From Ochrobactrum chromiisoli (lineage in GTDB: Bacteria; Pseudomonadota; Alphaproteobacteria; Rhizobiales; Rhizobiaceae), in contig NZ_JAPHAV010000008.1 of assembly GCF_026241335.1 (NCBI RefSeq), positions 83,988 to 147,987 of the forward strand: 64,000 nt of DNA, given 5' to 3'. Shown here in pieces: positions 35,622 through 44,489 of the stretch. The notes under the pieces are model-generated. The model saw only the letters and a program-made list of their open reading frames with translations. It was not told where the DNA came from and made no database searches. Both the position numbers and the translations under genes were made by a program. How positions within the stretch are numbered: position 1 is the first letter of the stretch; every line of letters starts with the position of its first letter.

Positions 35622-36584
35622 TCAGGAAAACAGGAGCGATGAAAGCTTGCGGCGTGCGCCAAGCGTCGCCGGATCCATATTGCCCCAGGCTTCAAAAAAC
35701 TGAAGAAGCTGCTTGCGCGCGCCATCCTCATTCCAGCTACGATCCGCTTTCATAATTGAAAGCAATTCATCGGCTGCCTCTTCCCGACGCCCCTGCGCAT
35801 TACGCACCTGCGCCAGATCAAATCGCGCCTGATAATCCTTTGGATCGGCTTGCACCCGACGCTCAAGTTCGACCGGATCACCAATAAGCTTAACCTGATC
35901 AGCCAGTGCAAGACGCGCTTCGATTGCACGCACGGCCGCCACATCAAGCTTGTCTTGCGGAAGGCTTGCCAGTGTTTCGCGCGCCTTATTGGCATCACCC
36001 GATTCAAGCAAACATGTCGCAAGACCAACGACCGCATCCACATTATTGGGGGCCACCTGCAAGATCGATGAGAATATCTGCGCGGCTTGAACGAAATCGC
36101 CTGCTTGCACAAGCTCATTGGCTGCATTGACAGCTTCTGTGATTGCCGCTTCCTGATCGCTCGGACCACCGATCTTGGCGATAAATTCCTTGACCTTTGA
36201 ATCCGGCAAGGCGCCCATAAAACCATCGACGGGCTGGCCGTTGACGAAAGCAATAACAGCAGGAATGGACTGAATACCGAGCTGGCCTGCGATTGACGGA
36301 TGATCGTCAATATTCATTTTCACCAGCTTCACCGCGCCGCCTGCTGCACGAACGGCGTTTTCAAGAATTGGGGTCAATTGTTTGCACGGCCCGCACCAGG
36401 GCGCCCAGAAATCAACCAGAACCGGCTGATTGCGCGATTCTGCCACCACATCCACCTGAAACCCTGCAGTGGTTGTATCCTTGATAAGATCATTGCTACC
36501 GCCGGGTGTCGTTGTTGACCCAAACGACACATTGCCACTCATCTGTCCGCTTGCACTTGAATAAGGATTGTTCTGGCTCGTCAT
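35622..36584 (-). CDS. CnoX/YbbN-type thioredoxin with TPR domain
   Basis: A 320-residue cytosolic holdase/redox chaperone that protects GroEL and DnaK clients. Residues about 35-140 are a thioredoxin fold with the active site WCGPC (Cys64, Cys67). Residues about 150-310 are tetratricopeptide-like repeats (VQAAQIFSSILQVAPNNVDAVVGLATCLLESGD, YQARFDLAQVRNAQGRREEAADELL). Enterobacterial CnoX lacks the first Cys; this one keeps both, as alphaproteobacterial members do. AAGGAATATCCG precedes the ATG. It is the first gene of the CnoX-LON-Trm112 group. Confidence 0.93.
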   Translation of the reverse strand: MTSQNNPYSSASGQMSGNVSFGSTTTPGGSNDLIKDTTTAGFQVDVVAESRNQPVLVDFWAPWCGPCKQLTPILENAVRAAGGAVKLVKMNIDDHPSIAGQLGIQSIPAVIAFVNGQPVDGFMGALPDSKVKEFIAKIGGPSDQEAAITEAVNAANELVQAGDFVQAAQIFSSILQVAPNNVDAVVGLATCLLESGDANKARETLASLPQDKLDVAAVRAIEARLALADQVKLIGDPVELERRVQADPKDYQARFDLAQVRNAQGRREEAADELLSIMKADRSWNEDGARKQLLQFFEAWGNMDPATLGARRKLSSLLFS

Positions 36585-36697
36585 CGGATATTCCTTATAT
36601 CTTCCCGCTCACATATAGGGCAGCAGCATGTCGGTTTCGATACGTCAATGCATATTGTCTATCGCTATTTTCAAGCCGCGCCCCCGCTGTAAACAGT

Positions 36698-37219
36698 TTA
36701 TACCGAAGATGCGGCCTTGGCATCCTCTGAAACAGCAAGAATACGCAGCTCATGTCCGGTTGCGGCAAGAAAGCGGATCAGATCATCGCGCTTAATGGAG
36801 GTTGTCGCCTCATTGGTCAAAGGATGACCATTGATGATGTCATTTTCCATCAGGCTTGCGTCGAGGATGATCTGAACTTTGTGCCCAGTATCATTCACCG
36901 CACCAAACACTGTCACACCGCCCGGAACAACGCCCAGATATTCCATCAGCTTCTCCGGTTTGCCAAACGATACACGACCGGCAGCCCCGATAACCTGATG
37001 GATCGATTTAAGGTCGACCACGGCATTTTCATCTACCGTTACCAGAAAGAAATTGTCCTTCTTGTCTTTAAGAAAGAGGTTCTTGGTGTGACCGCCTGCG
37101 ATTTCACCACGCAGGCTCTGAGAATCGGCAACCGTGAACAAGGGCGGATGCTGCACGGTCTTAACCTCAATATCGAGGTTCCTCAGATAATCATGAAGTT
37201 GATGCGATGTCAGAGGCAT
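36698..37219 (-). CDS. YbaK/ProX-type aminoacyl-tRNA deacylase
   Basis: A 173-residue protein of the YbaK/EbsC family, nearest to ProXp-ala/PrdX, which hydrolyses mischarged Ala-tRNA(Pro). Conserved blocks are the lysine in GGHTKNLFLKDKK (about 42-54), VDLKSIHQVIGAAGRVSFGKPEKL and LGVVPGGVTVFGAVND. The ATG at 37219 with AGGGATCAGC is chosen; the upstream in-frame extension of 72 residues has no family similarity. It is a free-standing editing factor. Confidence 0.9.
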   Translation of the reverse strand: MPLTSHQLHDYLRNLDIEVKTVQHPPLFTVADSQSLRGEIAGGHTKNLFLKDKKDNFFLVTVDENAVVDLKSIHQVIGAAGRVSFGKPEKLMEYLGVVPGGVTVFGAVNDTGHKVQIILDASLMENDIINGHPLTNEATTSIKRDDLIRFLAATGHELRILAVSEDAKAASSV

Positions 37220-37532
37220 GCTGATCCCTATTTCAAAAATGAGCAGACAGTTTCGACGTGCTTTATGTAAGGTTTCTATACTCTTAGTGCAAAACCAAGG
37301 CCGAGCGAAAGCCGAAGATTCGCGGATCGTCGCAAATGAATCGCCACACGCAGACATTATCAACCCGCAGAAGTGGAAACCACCAGGTGATAGATGCAAA
37401 AGTTGCACTTGCCACCTGTCCCTCGCGCACTCCAAAAGCTACTTTAAACGAAATTATATCTTTTAATTCAATACCTTGAATAAAACCCGGCTAAATAATT
37501 CAACGAAAGAGCATTTTCATCGAATTTCCCTG

Positions 37533-37561
37533 TTGCAATCTCAAATGTGTTGGTCCATATA
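37533..37561 (+). promoter_or_regulatory. Possible promoter of tRNA-Gly
   Basis: TTGCAA (37533-37538), 17 bases, then CATATA (37556-37561), 48 bases upstream of the tRNA. The match to sigma-70 hexamers is moderate. Confidence 0.35.
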
Positions 37562-37609
37562 GCGCTTGCCTAACGGAAATGACTTCTCTCTCAGAGAAGA
37601 CTGGCGCGA

Positions 37610-37684
37610 GCGGGTGTAGCTCAGGGGTAGAGCACAACCTTGCCAAGGTTGGGGTCGAGGGTTCGAATCCCTTCGCCCGCTCCA
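37610..37684 (+). tRNA. tRNA-Gly (anticodon GCC)
   Basis: A complete cloverleaf: acceptor GCGGGTG/CGCCCGC, D-arm with GCTCAGGGGTAGAGC, anticodon stem CAACC/GGTTG with loop TTGCCAA (GCC at 37642-37644), T-arm GAGGG-TTCGAAT-CCCTT, and encoded TCCA 3' end. A T-run follows directly. It marks the left border of the accessory region; an IS3-family remnant lies 212 bases further on. Confidence 0.97.
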
Positions 37685-37896
37685 GTTTTTCTGTATGTTC
37701 TTATTTGATATTACTGAAGTCCGTCCCATTCTCAGTTTAGCTTCTTTTGCATTAGAAGTAACAATCGAAAAAGTTTCTCTCGATATTTCATACCTATCGC
37801 TGAAGTCGCTGACCAGAGACATGACGAAAGAACCTCATTTGTTCGAAACCTGTGCGACCCAAGCCGCGTCGCGGGGCCATAAACTCTGGCCTACCA

Positions 37897-38114
37897 TCAG
37901 TTTTTTCGAACACCAAGTAGGCTAACCTTGTTTACAAATTCAAACGGGCTGAGGTAACCCAGTGTCGAATGATGAGAAGAAGCTTTCCATCGCGGCATCG
38001 CCCCAGGCATTGCCGGACCGGCTCATCGAACAGGTGAACCGCGATCAGCCTGCGGCACCGGAACTGCTCGCTCGCGTATTGGCTACCCTGGTCCGAATGA
38101 TCGCGTAGCGCGTC
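37897..38114 (-). pseudogene. Decayed IS3-family transposase (orfB C-terminal fragment)
   Basis: Three blocks of the IS3-family integrase-like transposase follow each other in different frames: HSDQGSQYASEQF (about 38100-38060), then CSMSRSGNAWGDAAMESFFSS (about 38035-37972), then HSTLGYLSPFEFV with a stop at 37897. About 40 residues between FFSS and HSTLGYLSP are missing. The order and spacing otherwise fit the end of orfB, including the third DDE region. This is a frameshifted and internally deleted relic. The rest of 37685-38274 shows no gene. Confidence 0.85.
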
Positions 38115-38251
38115 TTGCACCGTGGCGTGTGGAATTGTGTACGAAGGGCATGAATATCATCCAAATTCAGAAAAAGCCTTAACACTACAAACCAATTCTA
38201 TGGGTTTGCAGAAACCAAGAAGCCATTGCTGCCCGCCCTGTTTCTATCATT

Positions 38252-38273
38252 GCGGCAGCGACACCGCTCCCGC
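38252..38273 (-). terminator. Weak hairpin after the Gfo/Idh gene
   Basis: GCGGCAGCG and CGCTCCCGC pair with one mismatch around an ACAC loop, immediately after the stop. No T-run follows, so it is only a possible terminator. Confidence 0.35.
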
Positions 38274-38274
38274 C

Positions 38275-39336
38275 TCAAAGCGCGAGCGGTGCGAGATCCA
38301 CGTTCACTGCTTCACCACTTTCAGCCGCCGAGCGGATCGCATCAAGCACGATGAGGTTGGCGGTTGCATCACGCACATTGACCAGCGGTGCGCCACCCGA
38401 GCGGACCAGTTCTGCAAAGTGAAGCAGCTGGGCCTGATAAGGATCAGTCGTCTCAACGGGGAGCGCCGTGCCAGAGAGCGGTCGCGTCCAGTCCGGTTCG
38501 CCCTCCGCCCCCCACAGGGTCAGATCCGGCAGAGAAAGCCCGGCGCGGCTACCCGCATAATGATGGGCACTGACAGGGTGGACGGGGAACCGTGCTGGAT
38601 TTTCACCGGATGTCAGGTCCCACGCCCATGGGCCCACAGCAGCGTCGGAAATACACAGCGTCGCCAGCCCGCCAGAGGCGAATCGAAGGGCTACGGCTGC
38701 TGTATCCTCTACTGAAAAACCACGCACTTTGTGGCTGGTGATTGCTTTCACGCTTGCCACCTCACCAAAGAAATAACGCAAAAGGTCGACCTCATGCACG
38801 AGATTGATCAAAAGCGGTCCGCCTGCACCAGGTGCACGCCGCCATGCTGCATCGAAGTAGGAGGCAGGCTTGGCCAGTGTGCAGGTGACGCTTGCCATGA
38901 CCAGTTGGCCGATCCGCCCCGCATGAATAGCCGCATGCGCGGCCTGCACAATCGGATTATGACGACGGTGATGCCCAACCAGAAGCGGCACGCCCGTTTC
39001 TTCAACAACAGCAATCAGGCTCTGGGCAGAAGACAGGCTTTCAGCAACAGGTTTTTCCAGAAGGACCGGAATGCCAGCGCGCAGCAGCACTTCGGAAACC
39101 GGAAGATGAGTCTCATTGGGCGTGGCGACAATCGCGGCCTGCACAAGCCCGGATGCGATCAGCGCATCGGCATCCGGGAGGCATGGCACGCCGAGCGATT
39201 CAGCTAACGCCCTGCCAGAGGGCGCCGGGTCAACGAGCGCTGCCAGCCGCATCCCCTCCATTCTTCCAAGCGTATCGATATGTGTGCGCCCAATGGCACC
39301 GGCGCCGATAACGGCCACAGCAATTGCATCTTTCAT
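38275..39336 (-). CDS. Gfo/Idh/MocA-family NAD(P)-dependent oxidoreductase
   Basis: A 353-residue dehydrogenase of the inositol/glucose-fructose oxidoreductase family. The Rossmann motif VIGAGAIGRTH is at about residues 8-18; the catalytic lysine is in LLEKPVAES (about 93-101), and the substrate-binding His in HEVDLLRYFFGE. Start at 39336 with GGAGGAGG upstream. An in-frame start 32 codons earlier would lie in an AT-rich operator-like region. It oxidises hydroxyl groups on cyclic or sugar-like substrates. It is divergent from an epimerase gene, sharing a palindrome at 39408-39422. It is the first gene of the GC-rich island. Confidence 0.9.
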   Translation of the reverse strand: MKDAIAVAVIGAGAIGRTHIDTLGRMEGMRLAALVDPAPSGRALAESLGVPCLPDADALIASGLVQAAIVATPNETHLPVSEVLLRAGIPVLLEKPVAESLSSAQSLIAVVEETGVPLLVGHHRRHNPIVQAAHAAIHAGRIGQLVMASVTCTLAKPASYFDAAWRRAPGAGGPLLINLVHEVDLLRYFFGEVASVKAITSHKVRGFSVEDTAAVALRFASGGLATLCISDAAVGPWAWDLTSGENPARFPVHPVSAHHYAGSRAGLSLPDLTLWGAEGEPDWTRPLSGTALPVETTDPYQAQLLHFAELVRSGGAPLVNVRDATANLIVLDAIRSAAESGEAVNVDLAPLAL

Positions 39337-39407
39337 ACAGGCCTCCTCCCCGATTCTTTTAACGAGAACAAACAAAGCAGAAGTTAAAATGGAATTGAAG
39401 TTTAATA

Positions 39408-39422
39408 TTGAATACGGTTCAA
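39408..39422. promoter_or_regulatory. Putative operator (TTGAAT-N3-GTTCAA), IclR-type family, site 1
   Basis: TTGAAT-ACG-GTTCAA, part of the perfect palindrome ATTGAA-TACGG-TTCAAT (39407-39423), lies between divergent catabolic genes. It has the same 6-3-6 layout as four better sites at 53927, 59094, 60755 and 60811, but is the weakest match. Confidence 0.45.
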
Positions 39423-39543
39423 TTTTTTGCAATGATCCAAATTATCAGAAGAACAAACGGCCATCTTGGGAGGGACGCCGCATGCCAGCGAGACCAGAGG
39501 GTTGCACTGTCAAAACCATCATTGATGAGAAGGGCAACGCAGC

Positions 39544-40443
39544 ATGAAGCGCATACTCGTAACCGGGGGAACCGGTTTCGTGGGTGCGCGCACTGTTGCA
39601 GCCCTTCATGCGGCAGGTCATGCGGTGCGTGTGCTGGATCTTGCGCCCCGCCCCGCCCGTTTTCCCGCAGGACTGCCGGTCGAAGTGCTTGCAGGCGATA
39701 TTACAAATGCCGGAATGGTCGCAAATGCTGCGCGTGATTGCGATGGAATCGTCCATCTCGCTGGCCTTATGACAGTAGACTGCGCCCGTGATCCCATTAT
39801 TGGCGCGCAGGTCAATCTGATCGGTAGTCTCAACGTTTTCGAAGCGGCAAGATCAAACTGCATTCCAGTTGCCTATCTTTCCACGGCCGGTGTCTTTGGG
39901 CCCGATGATGCTATGCATCCGCGGCCAATGACGACCTACGGCGCCACGAAACTGGCTGTTGAAGGCGCGGCCCGCGCCTTCTTTCTGGATCATGGCGTAC
40001 CGAGCCTCGGGCTGCGTCCCTACATCGTTTACGGCCCCGGTATCAGCTCGGGCATTGCTGCCGGTCCGTCAATCGCGCTTGCCGCTGCGGTGCGGCGCGA
40101 GCCCGCACTTATTCGCTTTTCCGGTCGCGTCGGCTTCGTTCATGTCGATGATGTCGCCCGTCTTCTTACCGCGGCGATGACGACCGCGCCGGATGGAGCC
40201 ATGACGTTGACCATGGCAGGCGACACTGCTGACATAGCCGATTTCGTCGCCGAGCTTCAGACGCAATCCGGCTGGAACGGCATTACCGTCGAAGGTCCGC
40301 CATTGCGCATCCCCGCAGCGCTGGTGAGTGATCCGGTGCCCACCTTTCTCGGCCCCCAACCGGTAACGGGCATCCAGAGCGGAATCGCCAATTCGCTGGC
40401 CGAACTGCAAATGCGGATGGCAGAGGAATCGTCCAATGTTTAG
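39544..40443 (+). CDS. NAD-dependent epimerase/dehydratase (extended SDR)
   Basis: A 299-residue extended short-chain dehydrogenase: GGTGFVG at about residues 8-14, the acidic end of the second strand (VLDLAP), catalytic YGATK (Tyr about 133, Lys about 137) and the cofactor-binding GLRPYIVYGPG. The N-terminal Rossmann fold is complete; the C-terminal substrate domain is short. The stretch before it (39337-39543) holds a palindrome but no gene. It is divergent from the Gfo/Idh gene and 209 bases upstream of the ABC importer, which may be a separate transcript. The substrate is unknown; a hydroxy- or keto-alicyclic acid would fit the island. Confidence 0.87.
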   Translation: MKRILVTGGTGFVGARTVAALHAAGHAVRVLDLAPRPARFPAGLPVEVLAGDITNAGMVANAARDCDGIVHLAGLMTVDCARDPIIGAQVNLIGSLNVFEAARSNCIPVAYLSTAGVFGPDDAMHPRPMTTYGATKLAVEGAARAFFLDHGVPSLGLRPYIVYGPGISSGIAAGPSIALAAAVRREPALIRFSGRVGFVHVDDVARLLTAAMTTAPDGAMTLTMAGDTADIADFVAELQTQSGWNGITVEGPPLRIPAALVSDPVPTFLGPQPVTGIQSGIANSLAELQMRMAEESSNV

Positions 40444-40652
40444 TCCCCATCGTCCATTTCCCACCCCCTGTCTCCATGGTCTTGTCAAACGTCAAGCATG
40501 CGGGCAACTGCGGGTGGACCTGACCAGGAGAGGGGTGCAGGTCTGACAATCAAATCGCATTCTCGGGAGGAGTTCGAGACACTGCGTTCCGGGCAAAGGT
40601 CGATGGATCGGCGAACGGATTTTAGAGAAACGATCATGCATGGAGGAAGATC

Positions 40653-41780
40653 ATGATCAAGAAACTGCTTTCCACCGCTGCCGTGCTGCTGGCGCTCGGC
40701 ACTGTCCCGGCACTGTCAGATATCAAGGTCGGTTCCATCGTCGAGCTGTCAGGGCCAGGCGCTGCTGCCGGAACAAATTTCCGCGATGGCGTGAAAATGG
40801 GCTTCGAAGAGATCAATGCACAGGGCGGCATTCTCAACGAACCAGTCAAGATCATCGAGTATGACAGCCAGACTGATCCGCAGGTTTCACGCGCCATGGT
40901 TCAAAAAGCGATCGACGATGAAGTCTATGCGATCATGGGCACAGTTTTCTCATCCTCCACCGTTGTGAACATGATCGTTGCCAAGCAATATGGCATTCCA
41001 CAGTTCACCGGTTCTGAGGCCCCTTCCATCACCGCCAAGGGCAACCCCTATATCTTCCGCACCGCTTTCGGCTCGCAAAAAGGCGTGCCGAAGATGGTGA
41101 AATACATGGTTGAGAACATGGGCGTGAAGAAGGTCGGCATTGCTTGGGCCAATACCGAATTCGGCAAGGGTGGCCATCAGGCCTTCATCGACGAAGCGGC
41201 GAAGGCTGGTCTTGAAATTGTCGTGGATGTTCCTTCAGAACAGGCGCAGGCAGATTTCTCCGCCGATGTGTTAAAGCTGAAGAATTCCGGTGCCGATGCC
41301 TTCTTCATCTACTACACCGAAGAGGAAAGCGCCCGTTTCCTGCGCGAGGCGCGCAAGCAAGGCATCGAAAAGCCCCTGATCGGAGAAACCACGCTCATCG
41401 GCCATAAGGTAATTGAGCTTGCTGGCGATGCCGCAAACGGTGCGATGGGCCATGTCGGCCTGACGCCGGACGCTGATGTACCAGCCCTCAAAGACATGGT
41501 CGAGCGCTTCAAGATCAAGTTCAAGTATACGCCCGATCACAACGCTATCAAAGGCTACATCGCTGCCTGGACGCTGAAATACGTCACCGAAATGGTCGGC
41601 AAGCCGGACAGCAAGGCCGTCGCCGAAAAACTGCACGGCCTGACCCTCAAAGCCTCGGACTATCCGGGCGTTCTGATGGATGTGAGTTGGGACGACACCG
41701 GCGAAATGTCACGCGAGAGCTTCTTTGTGAAGGTCGAGAACGGCAAACAGGTCGTCGACGCCATCCTGCCGCCGAACTGA
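40653..41780 (+). CDS. Branched-chain-type ABC transporter substrate-binding protein
   Basis: A 375-residue periplasmic binding protein of the LivJ/Peripla_BP_6 family. It has a signal peptide (MIKKLLSTAAVLLALGTVPALS). Family blocks are KVGSIVELSGPGAAAGTNFRDGVKMGFEEINAQGGILNEPV and AIMGTVFSSSTVVNMIVAKQYGIPQFTGSEAPSIT. GGAGGAAGATC precedes the ATG. Relatives bind branched-chain amino acids, but in catabolic islands they often bind aromatic or alicyclic acids, which fits here. It starts the five-gene importer operon. Confidence 0.92.
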   Translation: MIKKLLSTAAVLLALGTVPALSDIKVGSIVELSGPGAAAGTNFRDGVKMGFEEINAQGGILNEPVKIIEYDSQTDPQVSRAMVQKAIDDEVYAIMGTVFSSSTVVNMIVAKQYGIPQFTGSEAPSITAKGNPYIFRTAFGSQKGVPKMVKYMVENMGVKKVGIAWANTEFGKGGHQAFIDEAAKAGLEIVVDVPSEQAQADFSADVLKLKNSGADAFFIYYTEEESARFLREARKQGIEKPLIGETTLIGHKVIELAGDAANGAMGHVGLTPDADVPALKDMVERFKIKFKYTPDHNAIKGYIAAWTLKYVTEMVGKPDSKAVAEKLHGLTLKASDYPGVLMDVSWDDTGEMSRESFFVKVENGKQVVDAILPPN

Positions 41781-41874
41781 TCGCAGCCGATCAACATATC
41801 CGCCGGCAGCACAACGTGTTGTCGGCTTCATCACCCCATTCGCAAAGCCGACCACCAGCCCGTGAGGACATATC

Positions 41875-42753
41875 ATGGCCGAGCTTCTTCAAATCCTTGT
41901 CTCCGGCCTTGCCGCCGGTTCTATCTATGCGCTGGCCGCTGTCGGCTTCACGTTGCTCTGGCAGGCGTCACAGACGATCAACTTTGCACAGGGCGAATTC
42001 GTCATGCTCCCGGCCTTCTTCGTGCTTGTCGGCATGAATATTCTCGGGCTGTCACTCTGGCCGTCCGTCGCGCTTGCGCTGGCACTTTCGCTTCTCATTC
42101 TCGGCGTTGCCTTCAAGCGACTAATTGTTGAACCCATGCTGCCACACGGCACGCTTCCCTTGGTCATCGCAACCATAGCGCTCGGCCTGCTGATGAAGGA
42201 AAGCGTCAAGGAATTCTACGGCGCGACCGCCCAACCCTTCCCGGCCGTGTTTCCGCAAACCGTCTACCATATCGCTGGCGCCAGCGTCTCCATTCAGGAT
42301 ATCGGCAACCTCATCGTCTCCATGCTCGCCATCGGCGGCCTTCAGCTTTTCCTCAGCCGCACCCGCACGGGGCGCTGCATGCAAGCGAGCGCCCAGAACC
42401 CGGCGGTTGCCGAAATTCTCGGCGTCAACGTCAAGCGCATGGTGCTTTACACCTTTCTGATTAACGCCGCACTAGCAACCATTGCCTCTGTCCTGATCTC
42501 GCCGATCTATCTCGCCAAGTTCTCAAACGGTGAAACACTCGGCCTTGTCGCCTTCATTGCGGCCATTGTCGGCGGCTTCAACCAGATCCGCGGCGCCCTC
42601 GTCGGCGGCCTGCTGATCGGCATCATCGACAATTTCTCGGCAGTCTACATCTCTGCCCAGTACCGTTCCGCAATGCCGCTCATTCTTCTCATTGCCATCA
42701 TTCTGCTGCGCCCGCAGGGCCTGCTCGGCACCCCGGAAGGGAGAACCGTATGA
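41875..42753 (+). CDS. Branched-chain-type ABC permease (LivH-like)
   Basis: A 292-residue permease with about eight membrane helices. The start block LVSGLAAGSIYALAAVGFTLLWQASQTINFAQGEFVML is diagnostic of LivH. The conserved cytoplasmic loop RCMQASAQNPAVAEILGVNVKRM is present. It overlaps the next permease by four bases (stop within ATGA). It forms a heterodimer with the LivM-like protein. Confidence 0.93.
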   Translation: MAELLQILVSGLAAGSIYALAAVGFTLLWQASQTINFAQGEFVMLPAFFVLVGMNILGLSLWPSVALALALSLLILGVAFKRLIVEPMLPHGTLPLVIATIALGLLMKESVKEFYGATAQPFPAVFPQTVYHIAGASVSIQDIGNLIVSMLAIGGLQLFLSRTRTGRCMQASAQNPAVAEILGVNVKRMVLYTFLINAALATIASVLISPIYLAKFSNGETLGLVAFIAAIVGGFNQIRGALVGGLLIGIIDNFSAVYISAQYRSAMPLILLIAIILLRPQGLLGTPEGRTV

Positions 42754-43724
42754 CCCGTTATAAACCCCTCCTTCTCGCCCTCGGCATCGCGGCGCTGATT
42801 GCCGCCCCCATCGGCCAGGGCAATTACATTATCTATACCCTCTGTTCCTGGCTGCTGTTTTCCATCGCCGCCATGGGGCTGAACCTGACCCTCGGCTATG
42901 CCGGACAAGTCAGTCTCGCGCAGGCAGGCTTCATGGGCATCGGCGCCTATATCACCGCACTTATGACGCTGGCCGGCATCCACTGGGGCTTCGCCGTCAT
43001 CATCGCCATTTCCGCAAGTTTTGTCGTTGGCCTGCTGCTTGGCTATCCGGCCCTTCGCGTGCAGCACCACTTTCTCGCTTTCGTGACGCTCGCCTTCAAC
43101 ACGCTGCTCTTTCTTGTACTGCGCAATGAAGAGGAAATCACCGGCGGCTCCTTCGGCCTTTCCGGCATGGAACGCCCGGTTTTCTTCGGCTTCGAAACCA
43201 ACAGCAACATGGCCTTCTATTACTTCTCGCTGGTCTGTTTCCTCGTGGCTGCCGGTGCCATGTGGTGGATCCTGCGCTCGCCCTGGGGGCGTGCTTTCAA
43301 AGCGTTGCGTGAAAACCCGATCCGTGCCGAAAGCCTTGGTCTGAAGGTGCGTCGCCAGACCCTGCTCGCTTTCGCCATTGGCTCGGCCTTCGGCGGCCTC
43401 GCCGGTGCGCTGCAAGCACCGCTTGTGCAGTTTATCGAACCCTCCAGCTTCGCACTTATCCACTCGCTCAAGCTTTTGCTGATGGTCGTCGTCGGCGGCT
43501 CCGGCTTCTTCTTCGGACCCATGCTCGGCGCTGCCGTCGTCATTCTCCTGCCGGAAGTGCTGCGGTTTACCGAAGGCTACTACCTCATCATCTATTCCGC
43601 CCTCGTCATTCTGCTCATGATCTATTCACCCACCGGCCTCATCGGCCTCGGGCGCAAGCTCATCGACAAGTTCAAGCCGAAGCACGAGGCGCGTCGCGAC
43701 CTGAAGCAGGGGGTTCAACTGTGA
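42750..43724 (+). CDS. Branched-chain-type ABC permease (LivM-like)
   Basis: A 324-residue permease with around ten membrane helices. The diagnostic LGYAGQVSLAQAGFMGIGAYITALM block is near residue 50, and the coupling loop WGRAFKALRENPIRAESLGLKVRR near residue 180. It ends with a basic cytosolic tail. Start and stop each overlap neighbours by four bases (LivH and LivG), indicating translational coupling. Confidence 0.93.
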   Translation: MTRYKPLLLALGIAALIAAPIGQGNYIIYTLCSWLLFSIAAMGLNLTLGYAGQVSLAQAGFMGIGAYITALMTLAGIHWGFAVIIAISASFVVGLLLGYPALRVQHHFLAFVTLAFNTLLFLVLRNEEEITGGSFGLSGMERPVFFGFETNSNMAFYYFSLVCFLVAAGAMWWILRSPWGRAFKALRENPIRAESLGLKVRRQTLLAFAIGSAFGGLAGALQAPLVQFIEPSSFALIHSLKLLLMVVVGGSGFFFGPMLGAAVVILLPEVLRFTEGYYLIIYSALVILLMIYSPTGLIGLGRKLIDKFKPKHEARRDLKQGVQL

Positions 43725-44488
43725 ACATCCATACCCAGAACACCGAAGCGCCGATTCTTTCGGTTCACAACATCTCGAAGCATTTCGGCGGTATCCGTGC
43801 AGTAAATGGCGTCAGTTTCGACGTCCAGCGCGGCGAAATCCTCGGCCTGATCGGGCCGAACGGCTCCGGCAAATCGACGCTCTTCAACTGCATTCTCGGC
43901 CAACTACGGCCAACGGAGGGTCATTGCAAGGTCAACGGCCACTCTACAGACGGCGTGCGCCCGGCTGACCTCTCGCTGATGGGCATCGGCCGCACCTTCC
44001 AGCAGCTTTCGGTTTTCCCGAATATGACGGTGCTCGACAATGTTATTCTGGCCGGGCAAGAGCATGAAGGTTCGATGCTTTCGCGCCTTTTCGGCAAACC
44101 CGATGCAGGCCTGACCGAAAAGGCCGACCAGCTCATCGAATTCTTCCGCCTCACACCTTACCGTGACACGGCCGCCGGCTCGCTTTCTTACGGGCAGCAG
44201 AAGCTGGTGGATGCAGCCATGGCCTTTATGGCCGGTCCCGGCATCGTTCTGCTCGATGAGCCGGCGGGCGGGGTTAACCTCACCATGCTCGGTCATCTCA
44301 AAGAACGGCTCATCACCTATAACCGCGATCATGGCACGACCTTCGTCGTCATTGAGCACAACATGGAATTCGTCATGTCTTTGTGCACGCGCATCATCGT
44401 GCTGGCACAGGGCGAGATCATTGCCGAGGGGACGCCGGATGAAATCCGGTCGAACCAGATGGTCATCGACGCTTATCTGGGGGGCTGA
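43721..44488 (+). CDS. Branched-chain-type ABC ATPase (LivG-like)
   Basis: A 255-residue ATPase. Walker A GPNGSGKS is at about residues 46-53, and the family-specific IGRTFQQLSVFPNMTVLDNV Q-loop follows. The signature is LSYGQQKLVDAAMA, and Walker B IVLLDEPAGGVN. The longer LivG loop (residues about 100-125) is present. It overlaps the LivM-like gene by four bases and is followed by the LivF-like gene after one base. It drives import with its partner. Confidence 0.94.
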   Translation: MNIHTQNTEAPILSVHNISKHFGGIRAVNGVSFDVQRGEILGLIGPNGSGKSTLFNCILGQLRPTEGHCKVNGHSTDGVRPADLSLMGIGRTFQQLSVFPNMTVLDNVILAGQEHEGSMLSRLFGKPDAGLTEKADQLIEFFRLTPYRDTAAGSLSYGQQKLVDAAMAFMAGPGIVLLDEPAGGVNLTMLGHLKERLITYNRDHGTTFVVIEHNMEFVMSLCTRIIVLAQGEIIAEGTPDEIRSNQMVIDAYLGG

Positions 44489-44489
44489 C

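Noticed and set aside
37436..37609. A small protein gene upstream of tRNA-Gly
   Set aside because: The short frames have no ribosome-binding site and read through the tRNA on the other strand.
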